Assembly (NCBI GenBank): GCA_947629005.1
Contig: CANRCD010000006.1
Location: forward strand, 38,408 to 102,407
Origin: an uncultured Clostridia bacterium
GTDB lineage: Bacteria > Bacillota > Clostridia > UMGS1883
Direction: 5' to 3'
Length of the DNA: 64,000 nucleotides
The position numbers and the translations under genes were made by a program. Positions 17,169 to 26,252 of the stretch are shown piece by piece (within the stretch, counting starts at the first letter, position 1; each line of letters begins with the position of its first letter). The notes beneath the pieces are model-generated. The model saw only the letters and a list, made by a program, of their open reading frames with translations. It searched no databases and had not been told where the DNA came from.

Positions 17169-17954
17169 CTATGCGTCCTCTTCGTCAGAAGAGCTCACCA
17201 AGCTCATCTCGGCGGCATAGGCCTCGTAGCTCTCAAATTTCTTGGGCTTTTTTTCCTCATAACCGCTGACGCACTCGTTTTCCTTACGATTATAGCGGTA
17301 CTTGGACTTATAATCGCTGCCGTATTCCTTCTTCTTAGGAGCGATAACAACCCTCCTATTGGGCTCTTCGCCGGTAGAATAGGTATATACGTTGCGGTAT
17401 TCCTGCAAAGTGGAGTGAATGATTCTTCTCTCATTGGGATTCATTGGCTCGAGAGTTATGCTGCGGTGAGATCTGGACACAAAGCCCGCCTTGCTCTTGG
17501 CGAGGCGGATAAGGGTCTCCTCCCGCTTTTCGCGGTAATCGCCTACGTTGAGAGAAACACGTATATAGTTTTCCTCGCCCTTATTGGCCATAAGGCTGGC
17601 AAGATATTGAATAGCGTCAAGGTTATCGCCCCTGCGGCCGATAATATAGCCTACGTCGCCCTCATCGCATTCAATGGCGATATCTATTCTTTCGTCCTCG
17701 TAGGAGGAGTTTAGACTTACCTCTACTCCAACCTCCTTCAAAAAGGACTTAATAAAATCCTCCGCGCGGGAAACGGGCGTTTCCTCCAAGGTTACCCGAA
17801 CGCTGGCCTCCACGCTGCCAAGGCCGAAAAGCCCCTTTTTACCTTCGTTGAGAACCTCAATCTGAACCTTGTCGCGAGAGGCTCCCAATTCCTTAAGCGC
17901 CAGTTCAACAGCCTCGTCAATGGTTTTGGCGCTCTTTTCAATAACTCTATTCAT
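17169..17954 (-). CDS. jag: Jag/KhpB, SpoIIIJ-associated RNA-binding protein
   Basis: A 261-aa protein. The Jag-N domain (residues 1-50, EKSAKTIDEAVELALKELG and KKGLFGLG) is followed by a KH domain (about 85-150, GDNLDAIQYLASLMAN) and an R3H domain (about 155-215, ending NRRVVIAP). A charged, low-complexity tail of about 45 residues is added. It is an RNA-binding regulator of envelope growth and is encoded next to yidC in most Firmicutes. It is the last gene of the rpmH-rnpA-yidD-yidC-jag cluster and is followed by repeat copy A. Confidence 0.95.
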   Translation of the reverse strand: MNRVIEKSAKTIDEAVELALKELGASRDKVQIEVLNEGKKGLFGLGSVEASVRVTLEETPVSRAEDFIKSFLKEVGVEVSLNSSYEDERIDIAIECDEGDVGYIIGRRGDNLDAIQYLASLMANKGEENYIRVSLNVGDYREKREETLIRLAKSKAGFVSRSHRSITLEPMNPNERRIIHSTLQEYRNVYTYSTGEEPNRRVVIAPKKKEYGSDYKSKYRYNRKENECVSGYEEKKPKKFESYEAYAAEMSLVSSSDEEDA

Positions 17955-17998
17955 CTCAACACACCGCCATAAAGCGGCGCAACCTTCCTTTCCGAAAT

Positions 17999-18895
17999 TT
18001 AGTTTTTGCTTTTTTCCTTAGATATCTTTTTATTAAGCTTTTTACTGTCATTGAGGGTGAGAGGAATTTCGCTGGGATGCTTTTTCATTATGATGTTTAT
18101 GACAATTTGCTGGGCCACGTTGATTACCGTGCTGGTGAACCAGTAAAGCGACATTCCCACAGGCATGATAAACGTGAAATACGCCGTCATAACAGGCATA
18201 ACAAAAGTCATGGAGTTATTCATGGCAGCTGCCTGATCACCCGCGGCGGAATTTTTAGCCATCATTTTTTTGGTGATTACGGAGCTGAGCACCGTGGCCG
18301 CTACGGCAAGTACGGGTATTATCCATATTTTGATATCGCTCATGTTTTCATTGAGCATTTTTGTCAGGTCAATGCCGAGAAAGTTAAAGTTTATCGGCGT
18401 TTTTCCAAAGCCCTTTATAGCCTCGGCGGCTCCTGGCATACCGCACACCTTGACCTGATAGGTGAGCCTGCCTACATCCGCGCCGGCGGCCTCGGCAGCC
18501 TTCTTGACGGCCTCCGTCACGGAAGCTATTTGATCCGCCGAAAGCTGAAGGATATACCTTAGAGGATTGTAGACAACGCCGATAAAGCCGAACAGCACAA
18601 AAAGCCGGACTATCATCGGCAGGCAGCCCGACATAGGATTGACATTATACTTGGTATAAAGCTTCTGCATTTCCGTGTTCAGCTTTTCACGGTCATTTTT
18701 GTACTTATTCTGAAGCTCGGTCATCAGCGGCTGAAGCTGCTGTGTCCGCGCCATGCTCCTCTGACTCATTATCGTCAAAGGAATGGTAAGAAGATTTATC
18801 AGTACCGTTACGATTACGAGGGTCCAGCCGTAATTTTGAATTGTCTCGTATATCGGTCTGATGAGAAAGGCCAGAGGGCCGGCTAAAAAATACAT
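17999..18895 (-). CDS. yidC: YidC/SpoIIIJ membrane protein insertase
   Basis: A 298-aa Oxa1-family insertase with five predicted transmembrane segments, starting near WTLVIVTVLINLLTIPLTI, where the conserved hydrophilic-groove Arg follows (QRSMARTQQLQP). The region MQKLYTKYNVNPMSGCLPM is the family signature. There is no cleavable lipoprotein Cys at the N-terminus, unlike Bacillus SpoIIIJ. AAGGAG precedes the ATG. A lysine-rich tail probably contacts the ribosome. Confidence 0.95.
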   Translation of the reverse strand: MYFLAGPLAFLIRPIYETIQNYGWTLVIVTVLINLLTIPLTIMSQRSMARTQQLQPLMTELQNKYKNDREKLNTEMQKLYTKYNVNPMSGCLPMIVRLFVLFGFIGVVYNPLRYILQLSADQIASVTEAVKKAAEAAGADVGRLTYQVKVCGMPGAAEAIKGFGKTPINFNFLGIDLTKMLNENMSDIKIWIIPVLAVAATVLSSVITKKMMAKNSAAGDQAAAMNNSMTFVMPVMTAYFTFIMPVGMSLYWFTSTVINVAQQIVINIIMKKHPSEIPLTLNDSKKLNKKISKEKSKN

Positions 18896-18931
18896 TGCGT
18901 CTTCTCCTTGTGTGGCCCGAAAACAGGATAC

Positions 18932-19153
18932 TTAAGGCACGGGATCATAGCCGCCCCTTGAAAAAGGATGGCAGCGCAGGATCCTCCGCACAGACAAATA
19001 AAGCCCCTTAAAAGTCCCATACTTCTGAAACGCCTCAAGGGCGTATTCCGAGCAGGTCGGAGTGAATCTACAGCAGGGAAGCTTCAACGGCGAGATGAAC
19101 CTCTGATATAATTTTATTAAATAAATAAAAAATCTTTTTATCATTTCGGTCAT
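18932..19153 (-). CDS. yidD: YidD membrane protein insertion efficiency factor
   Basis: A 73-aa small protein with an amphipathic N-terminus and the invariant core [20 protein letters not shown], followed by [18 protein letters not shown]. It assists YidC-dependent insertion. The ATG at 19153 and another three codons later are both possible starts; neither has a strong ribosome binding site. It lies between rnpA (11 nt) and yidC, as in most bacteria. Confidence 0.95.
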   Translation of the reverse strand: MTEMIKRFFIYLIKLYQRFISPLKLPCCRFTPTCSEYALEAFQKYGTFKGLYLSVRRILRCHPFSRGGYDPVP

Positions 19154-19164
19154 CTTCGGTCATC

Positions 19165-19506
19165 TCATTCGCCATTTATCAGCCCCGCCCGAAGGAAGGC
19201 TTCGCTGAGGGAAGCCCGTACAGCGCGGAAATCGGCCGCGGCGGCGCTGCTTCGTGCGACGACGACAATATCCATACTTTTACGGACACCGTCCTCCATA
19301 ATGCGGTAGCTTTCCCTTATCAGCCGGCGTACGCGGTTACGCACAACCGCCTTGCCCACCTTGGCCGACACCGTCAGCCCCAAGCGGCAGAACGGATACG
19401 GATTCTGCCTGTAATATACCACCAGACAGCCCGCGGCCACGCTTTTACCGCGGTAATAGAGCCTTTTAAAATCCTTGTTTTCTTTAATAGAAACAGTTTT
19501 CTTCAT
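19165..19506 (-). CDS. rnpA: Ribonuclease P protein component
   Basis: A 113-aa basic protein subunit of RNase P. The RNR motif VVRNRVRRLIRESYR is intact and the N-terminus ENKDFKRLYYRGKS is typical. It aids 5' maturation of tRNAs. It follows rpmH, with a large hairpin in the 57-nt gap. Confidence 0.96.
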   Translation of the reverse strand: MKKTVSIKENKDFKRLYYRGKSVAAGCLVVYYRQNPYPFCRLGLTVSAKVGKAVVRNRVRRLIRESYRIMEDGVRKSMDIVVVARSSAAAADFRAVRASLSEAFLRAGLINGE

Positions 19507-19535
19507 TTTTTAAGCGTTTTTAAGCGGGAAAAAGC

Positions 19536-19575
19536 CTTTCCGCTAAAGTAAACGGCGTTTACTTTATGCGGAAAG
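19536..19575 (-). promoter_or_regulatory. rpmH-rnpA intergenic hairpin (attenuator or processing site)
   Basis: CTTTCCGC-TAAAGTAAACG and CGTTTACTTTAT-GCGGAAAG pair over about 19 bp with one bulge. The stem includes the rpmH stop codon and, on the minus strand, is followed by GCTTTTT. This arrangement would reduce read-through from the abundant rpmH message into rnpA. Confidence 0.65.
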
Positions 19576-19698
19576 TACCTTTCTGCCTCTCCTGCGGCGT
19601 CTTTGAAGAACTTTTCTGCCGTTAGCCGTGCTCATTCTGTTTCTGAAGCCGTGGTCCTTCTTCCTCTTTCTTACATTGGGCTGGTAGGTTCTGAGCAT
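19564..19698 (-). CDS. rpmH: Ribosomal protein L34
   Basis: A 44-aa highly basic protein beginning [18 protein letters not shown] and containing the invariant [13 protein letters not shown] core. It is a component of the 50S subunit. It is the first gene of the minus-strand cluster next to dnaA, the standard arrangement. GGAGGTGC precedes the ATG at 19698, and a strong promoter lies 60-90 nt upstream. Confidence 0.97.
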   Translation of the reverse strand: MLRTYQPNVRKRKKDHGFRNRMSTANGRKVLQRRRRRGRKVLSA

Positions 19699-19757
19699 CT
19701 TTAGCACCTCCTTAATCATCAAGTGCAAACTCGATTCGTATTTGCTGGCACTGTAAT

Positions 19758-19787
19758 AGTATATATGAACGAACCCCGTTTTGTCAA
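19758..19787 (-). promoter_or_regulatory. rpmH promoter
   Basis: Minus strand: TTGACA (19787-19782), 18-nt spacer, TATACT (19763-19758). Confidence 0.85.
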
Positions 19788-20057
19788 TATTTTTTTAAAA
19801 AAAATTCAAATATTTTACTCATAGACGAAAAAAACGTAAATTTGCACTTGAAATTTTTCTTTTAATTTGGTATAATTAAAGTATGGGATTTTGCCCTTTA
19901 TTTGGACTTTTCCACAGGCTTTTGACCTTGATTTGAAGTTTTCAACATGAATAACCCCTCTTTTATAGGGTTTTGGAAAAGTTTTTAACAAATTTTATCA
20001 ACAGTGATGTTGACAATTTCACTTTTTCAACAGCCATATTTTTTTAGGAGAATTTCA
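19788..20057 (+). other. oriC: Left part of oriC: AT-rich DNA with degenerate DnaA-box array
   Basis: Between rpmH and dnaA. An AT-rich block (19788-19820) is followed by five same-orientation 9-mers of form TTWTYMACA: TTTTCCACA (19908-19916), TTTTCAACA (19939-19947), TTTTTAACA (19982-19990), TTATCAACA (19995-20003) and TTTTCAACA (20024-20032). None is the textbook TTATCCACA. The position, clustering and strand switch of the flanking genes support an origin function. Confidence 0.65.
19848..19876 (+). promoter_or_regulatory. dnaA promoter
   Basis: TTGAAA (19848-19853), 17 nt, TATAAT (19871-19876), with TGG before the -10. It lies upstream of the box array, so DnaA bound to those boxes could repress its own gene. 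Confidence 0.75.
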
Positions 20058-21374
20058 ATGCTTACCAATGATTTGAACGAAATATGGGGAAAGGTTCTCC
20101 CCATAATCCAAGACGAATGTACCGCGGTGGCCTTCAACGCGTGGATAAAAAAGCTTTCTCCCATAAGCTTGAAGGAAGGTACTCTTTCCCTTTCGATTGA
20201 CAACGAAATAAACAAAAACCTCATTTCCCGCCGCTACGGCGAGCTGATAAGGCAGTCCTTCAAGCTGGTTACGGGAGAATATCCGCAGCTGCGCATACTC
20301 GTCCACTCACAGTTGGAGGATGAAAAAGAACAAAAACGCGAGCCGCAGAACAAGTACGACAAATACACGTTTGAAAACTTTGTCGTAGGCGGCAGCAATC
20401 AGATGGCCCACGCGGTGTGCGTGGCGGTGGCGGACCAGCCCGCCGACGTGCAGTACAACCCGCTTTTCATCTACGGAGGAGTGGGACTGGGAAAGACGCA
20501 CCTTATCCACGCGATTAAAAATTACATAAACGAAAACGACCCAGAAATAAAGATTGCGCTCGTCACATCGGAGAATTTCACAAACGAAATGGTGGAGGCC
20601 ATAAGGGAAAACCGTTCGCCGGAGTTCCGCGAGAAATACCGCAAGCTGGACGTGCTGCTGATAGACGACATACAGTTTATAGCCGGAAAGAAAAGCATCG
20701 AGGAAGAGTTTTTCAACACCTTCAATGTCCTGCACGAATCCAACAAGCAGATAGTTATCACCAGCGACCGTCCTCCCGAAGAAATAAAAACCCTTGAGGA
20801 AAGGCTGATTTCCCGCTTTAAATGGGGGCTCCAGTGCGATATTCAGCCGCCTGACTTCGACACAAAGCTGGCCATACTAAAAAACAAGGCCAAGGAAATG
20901 AACCTGACCATAGACGACCAAATACTTTACCGAATCTGCGAGGTGGCTAACTCCAATATACGTGAGCTCGAGGGCGCGCTTAATAAAATAATGGCCTACA
21001 AAAGCCTCGTAAACCGCGAAATAACTCCAGAGCTTGCCGAGGAGGCATTAAAGGAGTTCGGCCCGAAAGATAAAACCGCGATAACGCCGGAATTTATAAT
21101 CGAGCAGTGCTCAAAGGCGCTGGGAGTTTCCGTGCAGGAGCTTTACGGCGACAACCGCAAGAAGGAAATATCAAGCGCGAGAAAAGTGACGATGTTTATA
21201 ATAAGGGAAATACTCGGCACCTCCTTCCCAAAAATAGGAGCCCTGTTCGGCAAGGATCACTCAACCGCAATGTACGCAATAAAAAGCGTTGAAACTCAGA
21301 TAGCCGATGACCCAAGGTTAAAGATGAACATAAGCGATATTATAAAGGATATAAAAAACGAACACAACCAATAG
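20058..21374 (+). CDS. dnaA: DnaA chromosomal replication initiator
   Basis: A 438-aa AAA+ initiator. Domain I (residues 1-85) mediates oligomerisation. The AAA+ core has Walker A GGVGLGKTH and Walker B LLIDDIQFI. Domain IV ends with the DNA-reading motif GKDHSTAMYA at residues 398-407, where most bacteria have GRDHTTVxHA. The ATG at 20058 is chosen because TAGGAG lies 7 nt upstream; the longer frame opening at 20004 has no such site. Confidence 0.97.
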   Translation: MLTNDLNEIWGKVLPIIQDECTAVAFNAWIKKLSPISLKEGTLSLSIDNEINKNLISRRYGELIRQSFKLVTGEYPQLRILVHSQLEDEKEQKREPQNKYDKYTFENFVVGGSNQMAHAVCVAVADQPADVQYNPLFIYGGVGLGKTHLIHAIKNYINENDPEIKIALVTSENFTNEMVEAIRENRSPEFREKYRKLDVLLIDDIQFIAGKKSIEEEFFNTFNVLHESNKQIVITSDRPPEEIKTLEERLISRFKWGLQCDIQPPDFDTKLAILKNKAKEMNLTIDDQILYRICEVANSNIRELEGALNKIMAYKSLVNREITPELAEEALKEFGPKDKTAITPEFIIEQCSKALGVSVQELYGDNRKKEISSARKVTMFIIREILGTSFPKIGALFGKDHSTAMYAIKSVETQIADDPRLKMNISDIIKDIKNEHNQ

Positions 21375-21490
21375 TCAACAGTTTATCCTGTTGATTCCAC
21401 ACGGCTGAGGAAAAGATTTTATTAATGATTCAACATATAGTTGGGGCGTAACCTGTCCTCTCAGCCCGCATAAATACGGACAAGCCGGTT

Positions 21491-21565
21491 CATTCCACAT
21501 TTCTCACGGATACTAATACTACTAAAAATATTAATTAATTTATTTTTTCTTAAAAAGAAGGTGCA
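21491..21565 (+). other. Candidate origin-unwinding site (DnaA-trio and AT-rich DUE) between dnaA and dnaN
   Basis: A half-conserved box (CATTCCACA, 21491-21499) and a short GC-containing segment precede five consecutive triplets, ATA CTA ATA CTA CTA (21510-21524). These read TAG/TAT on the other strand, the DnaA-trio pattern described for Bacillus. About 35 bp of nearly pure A/T follow. A small hairpin (TCAACAG/CTGTTGA, 21375-21394) lies at the start of this gap. Confidence 0.5.
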
Positions 21566-21570
21566 AGATA

Positions 21571-22677
21571 ATGAAGTTCTACTGCGATACCGATAAACTT
21601 AATTCTGCGTTGACGCTTGTTTCAAAAGCCGTGGAAACAAATGCCGTGGCCCCTCACCTTGAAGGCGTGCTGCTTTCGGTTAAGGGGGGAACGCTTACGC
21701 TCAAGGGAAACAATATGGAAACCGGAATCGAAACCGCCATACCGTCAAACGTGGCCGATGAGGGCTCGGTGGTTATCAATTGCCGTATGCTCTCGGATAT
21801 AATAAAAAGACTTCCGAACGATGTGGCCGAATTTTCGGTGAACGAAAAAAACAACATTTCCATAAGCTGCCTTAATTCAGACTATGTGGTAGCAGGCCTG
21901 CCGGCGGAGGAATATCCCGACATACCCGAAATCGAGAAGGAATGTGAGATAAAAATCAACTCCGGCGTTTTGAGGGACATGATAAACAAAACAATTTTTG
22001 CCGTCAGCACAAACCCCGACGAGGTCAGAAAGGTGCTTAAAGGCTCTCTTTTTGAGATGACAGGCGATGAGCTGACCATCGTTTCAGTCGATCTTGTGAG
22101 ACTGGCGCTTATAAAAAAGACCGCTGAAAGCTCCGTCGAGGGAACGGTGAAGTTTATAGTGCCCGGCAAAACATTGAATGACCTGAAGGGTATGCTGAAA
22201 AACGACGAGGAGACAGTTACGCTCTCGGTGGGGAAAAATCAAGTGCTTTTTGAATGTTCCGGCTTCAAAATGACTACGAGGCTCATAGACGGGGAATATT
22301 TCTCATATAAGCAGATAATTCCAAAGCAGTTCAAATTTAATCTTACCGCCACCGGCCGCGATTTTATCAAGGCCATAGAAAGAGTGGAGCCCATTATCGA
22401 CGACGTGACGAAGAATCCTATACGCCTTACCTTCGCCGACGGTAAAATCAAGGTGAAGTGCGAGACCCAGCTCGGACGCGTGAACGACATGGTGGAGTGC
22501 GGCTACAGCGACGAGGAAATGACCATAGGCTTTAACTACCGTTATATCCACGACGCGGCAATCCGCTGCGAGGATGAAAAAATAGAATTCAAAATCATTT
22601 CTCCCCTTAATCCCATTATAGTAGACTGTCCGGAGGATGAATCCTATTTATTTATGGTGCTGCCGGTACGGCTTTGA
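21571..22677 (+). CDS. dnaN: DNA polymerase III beta sliding clamp
   Basis: A 368-aa clamp made of three topologically equal domains. The N-terminus MKFYCDTDKL and C-terminus FMVLPVRL are family signatures, and the hydrophobic pocket that binds polymerase peptides is formed by the C-terminal part. An AAGAAGG site lies upstream. It begins the dnaN-yaaA-recF-remB-gyrB-gyrA series. Confidence 0.97.
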   Translation: MKFYCDTDKLNSALTLVSKAVETNAVAPHLEGVLLSVKGGTLTLKGNNMETGIETAIPSNVADEGSVVINCRMLSDIIKRLPNDVAEFSVNEKNNISISCLNSDYVVAGLPAEEYPDIPEIEKECEIKINSGVLRDMINKTIFAVSTNPDEVRKVLKGSLFEMTGDELTIVSVDLVRLALIKKTAESSVEGTVKFIVPGKTLNDLKGMLKNDEETVTLSVGKNQVLFECSGFKMTTRLIDGEYFSYKQIIPKQFKFNLTATGRDFIKAIERVEPIIDDVTKNPIRLTFADGKIKVKCETQLGRVNDMVECGYSDEEMTIGFNYRYIHDAAIRCEDEKIEFKIISPLNPIIVDCPEDESYLFMVLPVRL

Positions 22678-22696
22678 TGAAAGAGAGTGAGTTCCC

Positions 22697-22909
22697 GTGA
22701 AAAAGGTTGAAATTTCAACAGAGCTCATAAAGCTGGATTCCGCCATAAAGCTTTCCGGCGCGGCCGCCATGGGCAGCGACGCCAAGCGCATGGTTCAGAG
22801 CGGCCTTGTGGCCGTAAACGGCGAGCGTGAGACGCGGCGCGGAAGAAAGCTCTATCCCGGCGACATATTCAGCCTCGGCGGCGAGGACTATGTGATAGAA
22901 AAGCTATGA
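22697..22909 (+). CDS. yaaA: S4-domain RNA-binding protein (YaaA-like)
   Basis: A 70-aa protein made of one S4 RNA-binding domain (KLDSAIKLSGAAAMGSDAKRM and VAVNGERETRRGRKLYPGD). It starts with GTG at 22697 and overlaps recF by 4 bp (ATGA). The same small gene sits between dnaN and recF in Bacillus and clostridia, probably acting in ribosome assembly or quality control, but its function is not established. Confidence 0.92.
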   Translation: MKKVEISTELIKLDSAIKLSGAAAMGSDAKRMVQSGLVAVNGERETRRGRKLYPGDIFSLGGEDYVIEKL

Positions 22910-24006
22910 GGGTAGACAGGCTGGTTTTGAAAAATTTCCGCAATTATGAGGATGAAACCCTCGATTTTACAGACGGAGTCAATATCATATACGGAAAAAA
23001 CGGCATGGGAAAGACAAACGCTCTTGAGGCCATATACTATTTTTCTCAGGGACGAGGCTTCCGCGGAGGGTCGAGGGAGGCTGTCCGGAACGGCTGCGAC
23101 AGCGCCGTTATCAGGCTGTTCTTTAACTCCGGCGGGAGAGTGCAGGAGGGCGCCGTATACTTTGACGGCAGGCAGAAAAAAATTACCATAAACGATATAG
23201 AGCTTAAAAAGACCAGCCAGCTTGTGGGCAGGTTCGGGTGCGTGCTTTTTACTCCCGACGAGATGAATCTCGTAAAGGGAGCGCCCGAGGTACGCCGCCG
23301 CTTTCTGGACAGCGCCATAATCCCGCTCAAGCCGGCGTACCTTCCGCTGCTTTTAAGGTATAATCTTATCTTAAAGCAGAAGATAAGCTTGCTTCGCGCG
23401 GAAAAATATTCCATGCTTCCTATTTTCAACCAGCAGCTTGCCGAGGCGGGCTCGCGTATTATACTCACAAGACGGGGCTACGTTGAAAGGATAAGAAGCT
23501 TCGCGGCCGAAGCCCAGACCGATATATCTTCCGGCGCGGAAAGGCTCTATATGAGCTACAGTTCCGGCGTGCGAGGGGAGGGAGGTCTTGAGGGAATAAG
23601 GGAGGCCTTTCTCAAAAAGCTCGCCGAACTGGAGGAAAGTGAAAAGGAAAATAAAATTTGCTTCGTTGGGCCCCACCGAGACGATTTGATATTCAGAATA
23701 AACGGAAAAAGCGCCCGTTCCTTCGCCAGTCAGGGCCAGCAGCGGAGCGTTGTCGTGTGCATGAAATGCGCTCAGATGGAGCTGCTGCGCGAGGAGACCG
23801 GCGAATATCCCGTGCTGCTGCTCGATGACATCATGAGCGAGCTTGACCGCGGCCGAAGGGAATTTTTAATCGAAAGGATAAAGGGAAAACAGGTCATTAT
23901 TACCTGCACCGAGCCCGACGGCAGCGGAGCCGAAAACCTAATACGCATAGAAAACGGCAGAGTGGCCGAAAAAACGGTGGCTTCGCCCGAAAAGCATGGT
24001 GAGTAG
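22906..24006 (+). CDS. recF: RecF recombination mediator
   Basis: A 366-aa SMC-like ATPase that loads RecA at gaps. Walker A GKNGMGKTN begins at residue 30. The ABC signature and Walker B are near the C-terminus (FASQGQQRSVVVCMKCAQ and VLLLDDIMSELD). It overlaps the S4 gene, so translation is coupled. Confidence 0.96.
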   Translation: MRVDRLVLKNFRNYEDETLDFTDGVNIIYGKNGMGKTNALEAIYYFSQGRGFRGGSREAVRNGCDSAVIRLFFNSGGRVQEGAVYFDGRQKKITINDIELKKTSQLVGRFGCVLFTPDEMNLVKGAPEVRRRFLDSAIIPLKPAYLPLLLRYNLILKQKISLLRAEKYSMLPIFNQQLAEAGSRIILTRRGYVERIRSFAAEAQTDISSGAERLYMSYSSGVRGEGGLEGIREAFLKKLAELEESEKENKICFVGPHRDDLIFRINGKSARSFASQGQQRSVVVCMKCAQMELLREETGEYPVLLLDDIMSELDRGRREFLIERIKGKQVIITCTEPDGSGAENLIRIENGRVAEKTVASPEKHGE

Positions 24007-24007
24007 A

Positions 24008-24253
24008 ATGTATCTTCATCTCGGCGGCGGAAAAGTGGTTAGATCAACTGAAATTGTGGCAATACTTGACCTTGAGACCACCTCCGTCAGCAAAAAAACC
24101 CGTGAGTTTCTCAAAATAAACGAAAAAAAAGGGATTATGGAAAATATCTGTGAAGACGTGCCTAAATCATATATTATATGCGGCTGCGGCGAAGATATGA
24201 AAATTTACATTTCCCAGCTTTCGTCGTCGACGCTGCTTAAAAGAACAGAATAG
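24008..24253 (+). CDS. remB: RemB-like DUF370 protein
   Basis: An 81-aa protein whose start MYLHLGGGKVVRSTEIVAI matches the RemA/RemB (DUF370) family; in Bacillus, RemA/RemB control extracellular matrix genes. The region KSYIICG..KIYISQLSSSTLLKR is typical of RemB. The ATG at 24008 follows GGTGAG and lies 2 nt after the recF stop. Located between recF and gyrB as in Bacillus. Confidence 0.88.
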   Translation: MYLHLGGGKVVRSTEIVAILDLETTSVSKKTREFLKINEKKGIMENICEDVPKSYIICGCGEDMKIYISQLSSSTLLKRTE

Positions 24254-24285
24254 AAACGGCTCGTTTCAGCCGGAAAGGATGATAA

Positions 24286-26235
<1,950 letters not shown>

Positions 26236-26252
26236 GAAAGGAGCAGGCACAG

